From Synanceia verrucosa (lineage: Eukaryota > Chordata > Actinopteri > Perciformes > Synanceiidae): DNA of 64,000 bases. The DNA is taken from assembly GCA_029721515.1 (NCBI GenBank), contig CM056559.1, positions 501,001 through 565,000 of the forward strand. The letters are read 5' to 3'. Made by a program: the position numbers and the translations under genes. Position 1 is the first letter of the stretch, and the number at the start of each line of letters is the position of its first letter. The notes below the pieces were generated by a model. It saw nothing but the letters and a program-made list of their open reading frames with translations, did no database searches and was not told where the DNA came from. Below are positions 44,701 to 54,740 of the stretch, one piece after another.

Positions 44701-47700
44701 AGCAGGTGAGCTACCAGAGACCCTCCTCTACCATGTGAGCTACCAGAGACCCTCCTCTACCATGTGAGCTACCAGAGACCCTCCTCTACCATGTGAGCTA
44801 CCAGAGACCCTCCTCTACCATGTGAGCTACCAGAGACCCTCCTCTAGCAGGTGAGCTACCAGAGACCCTCCTCTACCATGTGAGCTACCAGAGACCCTCC
44901 TCTACCATGTGAGCTACCAGAGACCCTCCTCTAGCAGGTGAGCTACCAGAGACCCTCCTCTACCATGTGAGCTACCAGAGACCCTCCTCTAGCAGGTGAG
45001 CTACCAGAGACCCTCCTCTACCATGTGAGCTACCAGAGACCCTCCTCTACCATATGAGCTACAAGAGACCCTCCTCTACCATGTGAGCTACCAGAGACCC
45101 TCCTCCAGCAGGTGAGCTACCAGAGACCCTCCTCTACCATGTGAGCTACCAGAGACCCTCCTCTAGCAGGTGAGCTACCAGAGACCCTCCTCTACCATGT
45201 GAGCTACCAGAGACCCTCCTCCAGCAGGTGAGCTACCAGAGACCCTCCTCTACCAGGTGAGCTACAAGAGACCCTCCTCTACCATGTGAGCTACCAGAGA
45301 CCCTCCTCTACCAGGTGAGCTACCAGAGACCCTCCTCTACCAGGTGAGCTACCAGAGACCCTCCTCCAGCAGGTGAGCTACCAGAGACCCTCCTCTACCA
45401 GGTGAGCTACCAGAGACCCTCCTCCAGCAGGTGAGCTACCAGAGACCCTCCTCTACCATGTGAGCTACCAGAGACCCTCCTCTACCATGTGAGCTACCAG
45501 AGACCCTCCTCTACCATGTGAGCTACCAGAGACCCTCCTCCAGCAGATGAGCTACCAGAGACCCTCCTCTACCATGTGAGCTACCAGAGACCCTCCTCTA
45601 GCAGGTGAGCTACCAGAGACCCTCCTCTACCAGGTGAGCTACCAGAGACCCTCCTCCAGCAGGTGAGCTACCAGAGACCCTCCTCTACCATGTGAGCTAC
45701 CAGAGACCCTCCTCTAGCATGTGAGCTACCAGAGACCCTCCTCTAGCAGGTGAGCTACCAGAGACCCTCCTCTAGCAGGTGAGCTACCAGAGACCCTCCT
45801 CTAGCAGGTGAGCTACCAGAGACCCTCCTCTACCAGGTGAGCTACCAGAGACCCTCCTCCAGCAGGTGAGCTACCAGAGACCCTCCTCTACCATGTGAGC
45901 TACCAGAGACCCTCCTCTAGCAGGTGAGCTACCAGAGACCCTCCTCTAGCAGGTGAGCTACCAGAGACCCTCCTCCAGCAGGTGAGCTACCAGAGACCCT
46001 CCTCTACCAGGTGAGCTACCAGAGACCCTCCTCTACCATGTGAGCTACCAGAGACCCTCCTCTAGCAGGTGAGCTACCAGAGACCCTCCTCTAGCAGGTG
46101 AGCTACCAGAGACCCTCCTCTACCAGGTGAGCTACCAGAGACCCTCCTCTACCAGGTGAGCTACCAGAGACCCTCCTCTACCATGTGAGCTACCAGAGAC
46201 CCTCCTCTAGCAGGTGAGCTACCAGAGACCCTCCTCTAGCAGGTGAGCTACCAGAGACCCTCCTCCAGCAGGTGAGCTACCAGAGACCCTCCTCTACCAT
46301 GTGAGCTACCAGAGACCCTCCTCTAGCAGGTGAGCTACCAGAGACCCTCCTCTACCATGTGAGCTACCAGAGACCCTCCTCTAGCAGGTGAGCTACCAGA
46401 GACCCTCCTCTACCAGGTGAGCTACCAGAGACCCTCCTCTACCATGTGAGCTACCAGAGACCCTCCTCTAGCAGGTGAGCTACCAGAGACCCTCCTCTAC
46501 CAGGTGAGCTACCAGAGACCCTCCTCTAGCAGGTGAGCTACCAGAGACCCTCCCTCTACCAGGTGAGCTACCAGAGACCCTCCTCTAGCAGGTGAGCTAC
46601 CAGAGACCCTCCTCTACCATGTGAGCTACCAGAGACCCTCCTCTAGCAGGTGAGCTACCAGAGACCCTCCTCTACCAGGTGAGCTACCAGAGACCCTCCT
46701 CTAGCAGGTGAGCTACCAGAGACCCTCCTCTACCATGTGAGCTACCAGAGACCCTCCTCTAGCAGGTGAGCTACCAGAGACCCTCCTCTAGCAGGTGAGC
46801 TACCAGAGACCCTCCTCTACCATGTGAGCTACCAGAGACCCTCCTCTAGCAGGTGAGCTACCAGAGACCCTCCCTCTACCAGGTGAGCTACCAGAGACCC
46901 TCCTCTAGCAGGTGAGCTACCAGAGACCCTCCTCTAGCAGGTGAGCTACCAGAGACCCTCCTCTAGCAGGTGAGCTACCAGAGACCCTCCCTCTACCAGG
47001 TGAGCTACCAGAGACCCTCCTCTAGCAGGTGAGCTACCAGAGACCCTCCTCTAGCAGGTGAGCTACCAGAGACCCTCCCTCTACCAGGTGAGCTACCAGA
47101 GACCCTCCTCTAGCAGGTGAGCTACCTCAGGTGGAGCAGAGACTCACCTTTCCATTGGGGCTGGCTTTCTTAAACACTCTGGAAACAAACAGAGAGAAAA
47201 GCAAAGTGATTGAAACTGCTCCATTGTGGTTTAAAAAGTTTGAATAAATGTTCATCACCTTTTTAAAACAAGTTTACATTTAAATGTTCTCTTATTTAAC
47301 AAATGTCCAAATGTTCCATAAATGTCCTCAATTTACCAAAAAAAACTGAAAACCCAAGAGTATTTAAATTTTTCATGTTGGTAAAAAAAAATCCATGAAT
47401 ATCCATTACTTTTTAAAACAATTTTTAACTTTTATAATAACAATCAAACACTAATAAATGTCCCAAAGAATATTCTAGTTCCTTTTGTTGATAAAATGTA
47501 TGTTTCCACTTAAAACAAGTTATTAAATCATCAAAAATGATCTCAAATGTCCCAACTTTCCAAAAATATGCTCAAGTCACAGGAAGTTTTTACCAACAAA
47601 AACACTTTAACAAATGTCCTCACTTTTCCTCCATTTTTAAAAATGTCACAACTGTCCTAAAAATTCTGATTTTTTTTCCACCAAAAACTGTAATTCCCCC

Positions 47701-50700
47701 CCTGCAAAAAAAAATGAAAGCAGCTGTTGTCTGCTGTTGATCAGCAGCAGCAGCTTCCTGTCTCTTATGCCCCCCAACCCGTAAATTAGCTCCATTAGCA
47801 TTTAGCTTCCTCCTGAATGGACTCTCATCAATCAGCAGCATCAGGATGATGTTTTTCCGGAAGCCACCAGGGCTCCTGGGAGCTCTCTCAGCATGCTGTT
47901 AGCTGCTCACCGTTGCCTCTGAAATCAGTCCAATTAAAGTTTAACGTGGAGGCGCTGAGATGATGTGCCGATCAATCACTGATCGATCAGTGCCTGAGCA
48001 AGCTGATCATTTAAATGTTTATTATTGTTATTTAAAAACCATCTATTTATTTATGGGTTTGATTTAGAGGAACAAAAAAGATGTGAGGAGCTGAATCTAA
48101 TGGAAGAACAATAAAGATGTTAAATTATTTTAAAGAGGCTGAATGACAGACGGATCATCTCTGGTGTGTGCTAACAGGGCTAACAGAGCTAACAGGATTA
48201 ACAGCGCCGATAGTGCTAACAGAGCTAAAAGTGCTAACAGGGCTAACAGAGCTAAAGGCGCTAACAATGCTAACAGGGCTAACAGAGCTAACAGAGCAAA
48301 CAATGCTAACAGGACTAACAGCGCTAAAGGTGCTAACAATGCTAACAGGGCTAACAGGGCTAACAGAGCTAACAGAGCAAATAGTGCTAACAGAGCTAAC
48401 AGTGCAAATAGTGCTAACAGAGCTAATAGTGTGAATAGAGCTAACAGAGCAAACAGTGCTAACAGAGCTAATAGTGCAAATAGTGCTAACAGAGCTAATA
48501 GTGCTAACAGAGCTAACAGAGCAAATAGTGCTAACAGAGCTAACAGAGCAAATAGTGCTAACAGAGCTAACAGAGCACAGATCATTCAGGATCCAAACAC
48601 TGAGAAAATTCAAACAAACTGGACAGACTTTCAGGTTCACTTTGAGACCAGACCAGGACCAGACCAGACCAGAATCTGACCAGGCCAGACCAGGACCAGA
48701 ATCTGACCAGACCAGACCAGACCAGACCAGGACCAGACCAGACCAGAATCTGACCAGACCAGAATCTGACCAGACCAGACCAGAATCTGACCAGACCAGA
48801 GCAGACCAAGATGAGACTAGACCAGACCAGGACCAGAGCAGAGACTCTCAGTGAGTCCAGTATCTTTCAGTTCATTTGCAGTGAAGCTCTGATCGATCAG
48901 AAACGATCACTGACTGACTGATCAATAAATGTTGGTGTCAGTTCTCTGCCTGAAGACTCCCCAGACTGCGCTTCACTTCTCTCTGCTGTGACATCACTCC
49001 TCTCTGCTGTGACATCATCACTGATGGCGCTGCTGCTGACAGGCCTTTATATTACACTTTAGATATGATATATTATAGACTGGCTCGATCTGTCATGTTA
49101 AGGAAATGAAGTCAAATAAACGTTGATGTATTCATTTGTGAATGAACACAAAGTTTGTGTTTGTTTTCTGAAATTAATGCATAAAGAACAAATAATACAA
49201 ATTTGATTTGGTTGTTTTTCTTCCTTTTTTAACTCAAAATAAAAACTATAATTAGAAGTGGTTTGATGACTTTTGTCACATTTATTATAAACTGGGTGCT
49301 TCTTATGTATGTTTGATTTATGAAACTAATAAAATGCTTTTTGATAAACAAACGTTTTGTTAAAGAAACATGGATGTGGATGTTTTCTCTTTGAGGATCA
49401 GCTGCTCTGTATGTCCGACCAAACTCTGAGCTCATTAACATTCTCAGCACGCTCATTCAGCCTGCAAACACTCAAATACTGGACCGGGTCTGGCCCACCG
49501 GGTCTGGCCCACCGGGTCTGAACCAGGTGTTGAAGCTCTGCTGCTGATCTGAGTTCAGGAGCATCAGAGTCCAAGTTAAAGGCAGAAAAAGCTTTTTTAT
49601 TATTATCATTTTAATCATTTCTGGTTCAGTTTCACATCCAGAAACTTTTCATCCGATCATCAAACTGAACAGAGACGAGCTGCTGAGAAAGATCAGGTTT
49701 ATTTGTGTTACCGCCCCTTTAAGAGCTGCTGGTTCCAGGAAGTCCCTTCATTCCAAATCAACCTTGGTTTTTACTTCTTTTGATCTCTTCTTTCAGTGTG
49801 ACATCACTGTGAAGTATTTCATTCATTCATTTGATTATTTGTTGCTTGTTGACACTTTTCGTCATTATTTTCTAATGATAAAGGATTATTTTATCTTATC
49901 TTAGTTAAAGTGAATTATGGCTGCACCTTGCTAGCTAAGTTAGCATTAGCTGGAAACATTTATGGTGCGACATCAATGTTTTAGTTTCCTGTCCAAAATG
50001 TAATTGAAGCTAAAAAAAAAAAAAAAAACATGATTAAAAACATTAGCATGACAGAAACCGTTAGCTCGCAGCTAGTCGCTGTGTTTTCTGACAGCAGTAA
50101 TAAAGTTGTTTTTGAAAGGTGAATTGCCAACAAATAGACAAATATTTTGTTAGCTAAAAACATGTTGTGAATTCAGGAAACATTTACTAATCTAATCAGT
50201 GACTTTTGGAGTTAACGGAAATGAAACTAAATAAAATATTAACATTAGAGGAGCAAAAACTGTATTTCTAGAACATTTTGTGATCACACTGAACGCACCA
50301 CGGAGACATCCAAACCTCAGTACGAAAGTGAAGATATGAAGGTATGACGCTGCCACTCCTGATGAGGACCAGGTTTCCAGGTCTACAGGTCTACGTGTTT
50401 GTGGCTAGGACCAGAACCAGGACCGGGACCAGGATCAAGATCAGGATCAAATCCATTAAATACAGCTCATGTGACTGAGTGACTAATCAGTACAGTAATG
50501 TGATTACTTTCTAATGGAGTAACACTTCCTGTCTGCACTACCAAAATAAAGGCCAGACGTCACAACGTTATGTAACGTTACAGCAACGATACTGAGAGAG
50601 AGAGACATTAAGGGACACACAGAGAGAGAGAGAGAGACATTAAGGGACAGAGAGAGAGAGAGACATTAAGGGACAGAGAGAGAGAGAGAGAGATTAAGGG

Positions 50701-50731
<31 letters not shown>

Positions 50732-51123
50732 CATTAAGGGACAGAGAGAGAGAGATTAAGGGACACAGAGAGAGAGAGAGAGAGAGACATTAAGGGACAC
50801 AGAGGGAGAGAGACATTAAGGGACACAGAGAGAGAGGGACATTAAGGGACACAGAGAGAGAGAGACATTAAGGGACACAGAGAGAGAGACATTGATTCTT
50901 GTTGCTTTGACAACAGAGTTCTTGTAACATTCACGCCAATAAAGCAAATATGATGATGATATGAGAGAGAGAGACATTAAGAGACAGTGAGAGAGAGAGA
51001 CATTGAGAGTCATTAAAAAGGCAGGCAGAGAGAGAGAGAGACAGACAGGCCTCTCTCTACCACACACACACTAACAGACAGAATAACAGACAGTCGGTCC
51101 TACCTGGTTCCTTTATCTCCCAT
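31506..51123 (-). CDS. arrb1: Beta-arrestin 1, complete, 16 coding exons, 418 aa
   Basis: Cytosolic adaptor that binds phosphorylated GPCRs, blocks G-protein coupling and recruits clathrin and AP2. Exons, 5' to 3' on minus: 51123-51104, 47178-47148, 42556-42496, 42409-42365, 41936-41740, 41164-41105, 41019-40952, 38966-38831, 38598-38514, 38419-38347, 36856-36719, 36204-36121, 32586-32563, 32462-32392, 32224-32176, 31620-31506. All have GT-AG borders and compatible phases, total 1257 nt. Visible: MGDKGTRVFKKASPNGK start with a strong Kozak, finger loop RYGREDLDVLGL, RLVIRKVQYAPE holding the phosphate-sensing Arg, ALDGKLKHEDTNL of the polar core, clathrin box LIEFD, AP2 motif IIFEDFARQR and the tail SPKLDDR, whose Ser-Pro resembles the Ser412 site. 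ARRB2 is less likely because of the acidic KDEEEE tail. The length equals human ARRB1. Several introns are almost all minisatellite. Confidence 0.96.
31731..31876. repeat. CTCCT-type simple repeat in arrb1 intron 15
   Basis: Runs of CTCTCCTCTCCT with CATCTC interruptions. Confidence 0.9.
32563..32586 (-). CDS. arrb1: arrb1 24-nt micro-exon (exon 13)
   Basis: TTTCAG precedes and GTAACC follows a 24-base exon encoding LLGDLAA plus split codons on both sides (1 + 21 + 2 bases). It matches the position of the eight residues absent from the known short human ARRB1 isoform (residues 334-341). Skipping it keeps the frame, so the same alternative splicing is possible here. Confidence 0.85.
32648..36063. 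repeat. 20-bp minisatellite filling arrb1 intron 12
   Basis: The unit is CTAACTCCTGAGGTCACAGA with GTCACATA, GACACAGA, CCAACTCC and 24-bp CACACATA variants, about 165 copies over 3.4 kb. It occupies nearly all of the 3534-bp intron. Marker copies (CTCCTGCGGTCACAGACC) recur near 33186, 33887, 34547 and 35395, and CTCCTAAGGACACAG near 34116, 34946 and 35632, so blocks of roughly 0.66-0.85 kb have been duplicated. Confidence 0.95.
36273..36718. repeat. Imperfect GGACTCCCACCTCCTC repeat in arrb1 intron 11
   Basis: Units of about 18-24 bp alternating TGGACTCC, CACCTCCTC and CACTTCCTGTA. The array runs right up to the exon 11 splice donor at 36718. Confidence 0.85.
36905..38331. repeat. GACTAAAGTA repeat filling arrb1 intron 10
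   Basis: Units of CAGACTAAAGTA, CACTAAAGCAAAC and GACTAAAGTAGAG arranged irregularly for 1.4 kb. It stops about 15 bases from the exon 10 donor. Confidence 0.95.
38739..38780. repeat. TA microsatellite in arrb1 intron 8
   Basis: About 20 TA dinucleotides with one TAGATA interruption, between exons 9 and 8 (minus). Confidence 0.9.
38967..40065. other. arrb1 intron 7, right of exon 8, with retroposon tails
   Basis: 39195-39368 is a retroposon 3' end on plus (ACTTGGCAATAAACTTGTTT, then CTGATTCTG), matching the reversed copy at 12620-12720. A second tail, CAATGACAATAAAGGC, lies near 39755. No gene. Confidence 0.5.
40066..40884. repeat. CT-rich low-complexity tract in arrb1 intron 7
   Basis: About 820 bp of CTCTCTCCCTCC with CGCTCTCCTCTC interruptions. 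Longer phrases such as CACTCTCCCCTCTCTCCC recur three times after 40620. The minus strand, hence the pre-mRNA, is GA-rich here. It lies about 70 bases downstream of the exon 7 donor (40951). Confidence 0.95.
41165..41739. other. arrb1 intron 5 with a GGACCCCTCTAGA repeat
   Basis: 41608-41732 holds about eight imperfect copies of CAGGACCCCTCTAGACCCCT-type units. The remainder has no recognised feature. Confidence 0.7.
41937..42364. other. arrb1 intron 4 with a retroposon tail
   Basis: GGATCAATAAAGTTTTATCT followed by AATCTAAT at about 42105-42130 is a typical fish SINE/LINE 3' end, preceded by GTCTGTATTTTCCCAGAGG. Otherwise nothing is seen. Confidence 0.5.
42597..47126. repeat. 29-bp minisatellite filling arrb1 intron 2, about 156 copies
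   Basis: The unit joins GAGCTACCAGAGACCCTCCT with one of CTACCATGT, CTAGCAGGT, CCAGCAGGT or CTACCAGGT, 29 bp in all; a few 30-bp copies (CCCTCCCTC) occur only after 46550. It spans about 4.53 kb of the 4.59-kb intron. On plus each unit holds CAGGTGAGC or CATGTGAGC, i.e. an E-box (CAGGTG/CATGTG) and, in the first form, a consensus splice donor. The gene runs on the other strand. Confidence 0.97.
47179..48169. other. arrb1 intron 1, part next to exon 2
   Basis: 47230-47710 is AT-rich with loosely repeated AAATGTCC and TTTTTACCAA words. No gene is seen. Confidence 0.4.
48170..48578. repeat. GCTAACAGA repeat in arrb1 intron 1
   Basis: About 45 copies of a 9-bp unit (GCTAACAGA, GCTAACAGG, GCAAATAGT, GCTAACAGT). 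Because 9 is divisible by 3 and the unit has no stop in several frames, long meaningless open frames appear on both strands. Confidence 0.95.
48640..48838. repeat. CAGACCAGAATCTGAC repeat in arrb1 intron 1
   Basis: Irregular CCAGACCAGA and AATCTGAC units for about 200 bp, next to the GCTAACAGA array but of a different unit. Confidence 0.9.
48839..50590. other. arrb1 intron 1, middle part
   Basis: No gene. A GGGTCTGGCCCACC duplication is at about 49486-49514, and a SINE-like tail (AAAGGATTATTTTATCTTAT) near 49880. Confidence 0.4.
50595..51055. repeat. GA-rich repeat with CATTAAGGGACA, arrb1 intron 1
   Basis: GAGAGAGAGACATTAAGGGA units of varying GA length, interrupted at about 50890-50965 by a retroposon tail (GCCAATAAAGCAAATATGAT). 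It ends about 50 bases from the exon 1 donor (51103). Confidence 0.9.
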
Positions 51124-51993
51124 CCTGACACTGAAGAGCTAAAAGAGGAGGAGAGAAGAGGAGGAGAGAAGAGGAGGAGTGAAGAGGAGGAGGAGGAGGA
51201 TGGGGGGATGCCGTCACCGTGGAAACTGAGAGCAGGATGTCTCTCTGCAGTTCAGCCTCTTTCTCTCTGTTGTCATGCCGTCAGACTCCCTCCTCTCTAC
51301 CACTCTTCCCCCCTCCTCTACTGCTCTTCCTCCTCCTCATTAGCAGTAAAAGCTGTTAACACATACAAACAGCCAGAGGACAGATTTTATTTCTGTCCTT
51401 ATCGTCACGGTAACAGCTGGACTCTGACCTCTGTCCTTCAGCAAAAGAAAACAAAAAGTTAGTTGATATTTCTGACAATTACAATTAAAAAATGTTTAAT
51501 GTTTTAAAAGACATGAATAATAATGAATCCACTCTGCGTCATCAGGAAAGAAATGACTTTAATATGTTCACTAAAAAAAAAAAAAATGAATCGATTTAGA
51601 ATGAAGAACACATGGCCTGTGACGAAAACTTTTATTTTGAAAAACTGCTTTGAAGTGTGTCAAAATAAAAGAAAGAGGAGTGATAATTAATAATTGTGTC
51701 AGGGAGCAGCTGCTTCCTGTTTCCTCATTGATGAAGCGTCTTCATCTTTCTAAACATCCAGAAATAAATCAAGATGAAGACGGGTGACGGTCAGAGAGTT
51801 TGACCACAGGAGACCACAGGAAGGAGGAGACGACTGAAGGACATTATTAATAAATACCAAAATACTGACAGAAGAACAACAAGACTCTTTATTCCATTAA
51901 TTCTTCATGACTCTCTTACATCCCATAATATCCACAACAAGGTCCCTTTAAAGAGAAACAGAATAAAGAAGAAGGGACAACAAAGAGACAACT
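51124..51993 (-). promoter_or_regulatory. arrb1 5' UTR/promoter region and flank
   Basis: The start codon context on minus is TCAGGATGG, with A at -3 and G at +4. 51140-51205 is GGAGGA-rich on plus, so the putative 5' UTR is strongly pyrimidine-rich. No TATA box is evident close by. The exact transcription start is not determinable. 51480-51990 holds nothing recognisable. Confidence 0.4.
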
Positions 51994-53464
51994 ACTGACC
52001 ATCTGTACTGTCCCACGCTGACTTCTACCGTCTGTACTGTCCCACGCTGACTTCTACCGTCTTTACTGTCCTCCGCTGACTTCTACCGTCTGTACTGTCC
52101 CACGCTGACTTCTACCGTCTGTACTGTCCTCCGCTGACTTCTACCGTCTGTACTGTCCCACGCTGACTTCTACCGTCTGTACTGTCCTCCGCTGACTTCT
52201 ACCGTCTGTACTGTCCCACGCTGACTTCTACCGTCTGTACTGTCCTCCGCTGACTTCTACCGTCTGTACTGTCCTCCGCTGACTTCTACCGTCTGTACTG
52301 TCCCACGCTGACTTCTACCGTCTGTACTGTCCTCCGCTGACTTCTACCGTCTGTACTGTCCTCCGCTGACTTCTACCGTCTGTACTGTCCCACGCTGACT
52401 TCTACCGTCTGTACTGTCCTCCGCTGACTTCTACCGTCTGTACTGTCCTCCGCTGACTTCTACCGTCTGTACTGTCCCACGCTGACTTCTACCGTCTGTA
52501 CTGTCCTCCGCTGACTTCTACCGTCTGTACTGTCCCACGCTGACTTCTACCGTCTGTACTGTCCCACGCTGACTTCAACCGTCTGTACTGTCCTCCGCTG
52601 ACTTCTACCGTCTGTACTGTCCCACGCTGACTTCAACCGTCTGTACTGTCCTCCGCTGACTTCTACCGTCTGTACTGTCCCACGCTGACTTCAACCGTCT
52701 GTACTGTCCTCCGCTGACTTCTACCGTCTTTACTGTCCCCCGCTGACTTCTACCGTCTGTACTGTCCTCCGCTGACTTCTACCGTCTTTACTGTCCCCCG
52801 CTGACTTCTACCGTCTGTACTGTCCTCCGCTGACTTCTACCGTCTTTACTGTCCCCCGCTGACTTCTACCGTCTTTACTGTCCCCCGCTGACTTCTACCG
52901 TCTTTACTGTCCCCCGCTGTCTTCTACCGTCTTTACTGTCCTCCGCTGACTTCTACCGTCTGTACTGTCCTCCGCTGACTTCTACCGTCTTTACTGTCCC
53001 CCGCTGACTTCTACCGTCTTTACTGTCCCCCGCTGACTTCTACCGTCTTTACTGTCCTCCGCTGACTTCTACCGTCTGTACTGTCCTCCGCTGACTTCTA
53101 CCGTCTTTACTGTCCCCCGCTGACTTCTACCGTCTTTACTGTCCCCCGCTGTCTTCTACCGTCTGTACTGTCCCACGCTGACTTCTACCGTCTTTACTGT
53201 CCTCCGCTGACTTCTACCGTCTTTACTGTCCTCCGCTGTCTTCTACCGTCTTTACTGTCCCCCGCTGTCTTCTACCGTCTTTACTGTCCTCCGCTGACTT
53301 CTACCGTCTTTACTGTCCCCCGCTGACTTCTACCGTCTTTACTGTCCCCCGCTGACTTCTACCGTCTTTACTGTCCCCCGCTGTCTTCTACCGTCTTTAC
53401 TGTCCTCCGCTGACTTCTACCGTCTGTACTGTCCTCCGCTGACTTCTACCGTCTTTACTGTCCT
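51994..53464. repeat. 29-bp minisatellite between arrb1 and the ATG16L2-like gene
   Basis: The unit combines TGACTTCTACCGTCTGTACT and GTCCTCCGC, 29 bp, about 50 copies. Variants are regional: GTCCCACGC dominates on the left, while TCTTTACTGTCCCCCGC and CTGTCTTC appear mainly after 52700. It is unrelated in sequence to the other 29-bp array despite the same period. Confidence 0.96.
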
Positions 53465-54740
53465 GGGTGCAGATCTGGCAGCAGATTCTTGGCTATCAGA
53501 ACCAGGACTTTGTTGAGTCCTGGACCAGAACCAGGCTGAAGTTATAAAACCACTGGTGCAGAATTTCTTTATGAAACCTGGAAGAACACATCACCTGACT
53601 AAGCCCTTCAAAATAAAAGGCTCTCTGTCCAGCATGTGTCAAACTGAAGTGATTTCTGTTTTATTTTGTTAGTTCAGCCTCAGCTTCTGTCCTGAGTCCA
53701 CATTAAACCATTAAAGCACTAAAACCAGACACTCCAGAGTCAGGACGCACCGACGCACTTTAATCACTTCCAATACGATACCTGAGGTTTAGCATCGGCC
53801 GATACCGATCTGATACCAATACTTGAGATCTGGCATCTGATATGACTGCACTGAATTACTTATTTACTATATACTAATATCTATACATATATAAACACCA
53901 CATTAATTCGAATAAACTGTTTGTGAAAAGAAAGTCTCTTTCTCTTTTCTTTATCATCCATTTCACATTACAAATTAATATTTTAATATTTTAATTATGC
54001 TTTTTGTTTGCTGAATTACAGCAGAAGTTTGGACAGATTCAGAAGAAATCGTTAATCTAATTTTAGCAGCATGTTTGATCGTTAGTTATTACTGCGTTGT
54101 TAGTTTCCTTGATTTTTTGAATGGAGTTCTGCTTCATGACCTGCCAGCATGACATTTTTTTTTATTATTTTACTGAACCTTTATTTATACAGGTAGTTTC
54201 ACTTTCACCTGTTAAGAGACATTTCAGGCAGTTTGTCCCTGCAGAGCTACCGTCACGCATGCCGCCAAGTAAAAGTGGATTAACCGTGTGAACCTGCTAA
54301 TTTTGGTGATAACCTCTATAAAAAATGTAACAAAAAATTTGCTCTATTTTGAAAACAAATGAGAGGCTCGGTGCAGCTCGTCGCTAAAAGCATGCCATCA
54401 CTCACAGCATAGAACCACACTGAATAGATCTGCCCCTAAGGATCAGGCCCATTGTCACTGATGAATGATCTAGAAGTTTCTTCACTGGATCGGTGCATCT
54501 CTGGTCTAAAAGCCAGGCTTTACTGTGGATCCTCACTGTTTCTGATGGTGGACACATCCGAGACAATAAACATTCATCCAATGAGTAAACAAAGTGATGT
54601 AAACAAAGTTAGAGGGAGAGTTAAAAACATGAATCATCAAAGCTAAAAACAAGAAATGTTCCCTTTGACTCTCTGACCACTGGTTTGAAGGTGAGGCTGT
54701 GTTGCCATGACAACGTGACCTCTTTGGTGAAGCCGTAGTG
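53465..54740. other. Intergenic, possibly with a hAT-like MITE
   Basis: GCACCGA at 53747-53753 and its complement TCGGTGC at 54490-54496 lie in longer similar ends (CCAGAG on the left, CTCTGG on the right), with GCATCGGCCGATACCGATC inside, a phrase common in fish DNA-transposon remnants. A minus-strand AATAAA near 54180 could be a poly(A) signal for the ATG16L2-like gene. No coding sequence. Confidence 0.3.

Noticed and set aside
42597..47126. CRISPR-like array because of the regular 29-bp period
   Set aside because: There are no unique spacers, the units are directly head to tail, and the host is a vertebrate.
48130..48679. Several overlapping open frames of 75-178 codons on both strands (Ala-Leu or Asn-Arg repeats)
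   Set aside because: They are translations of a 9-bp tandem repeat with no stop in several frames. No start context, no domain, and the stretch lies in arrb1 intron 1.
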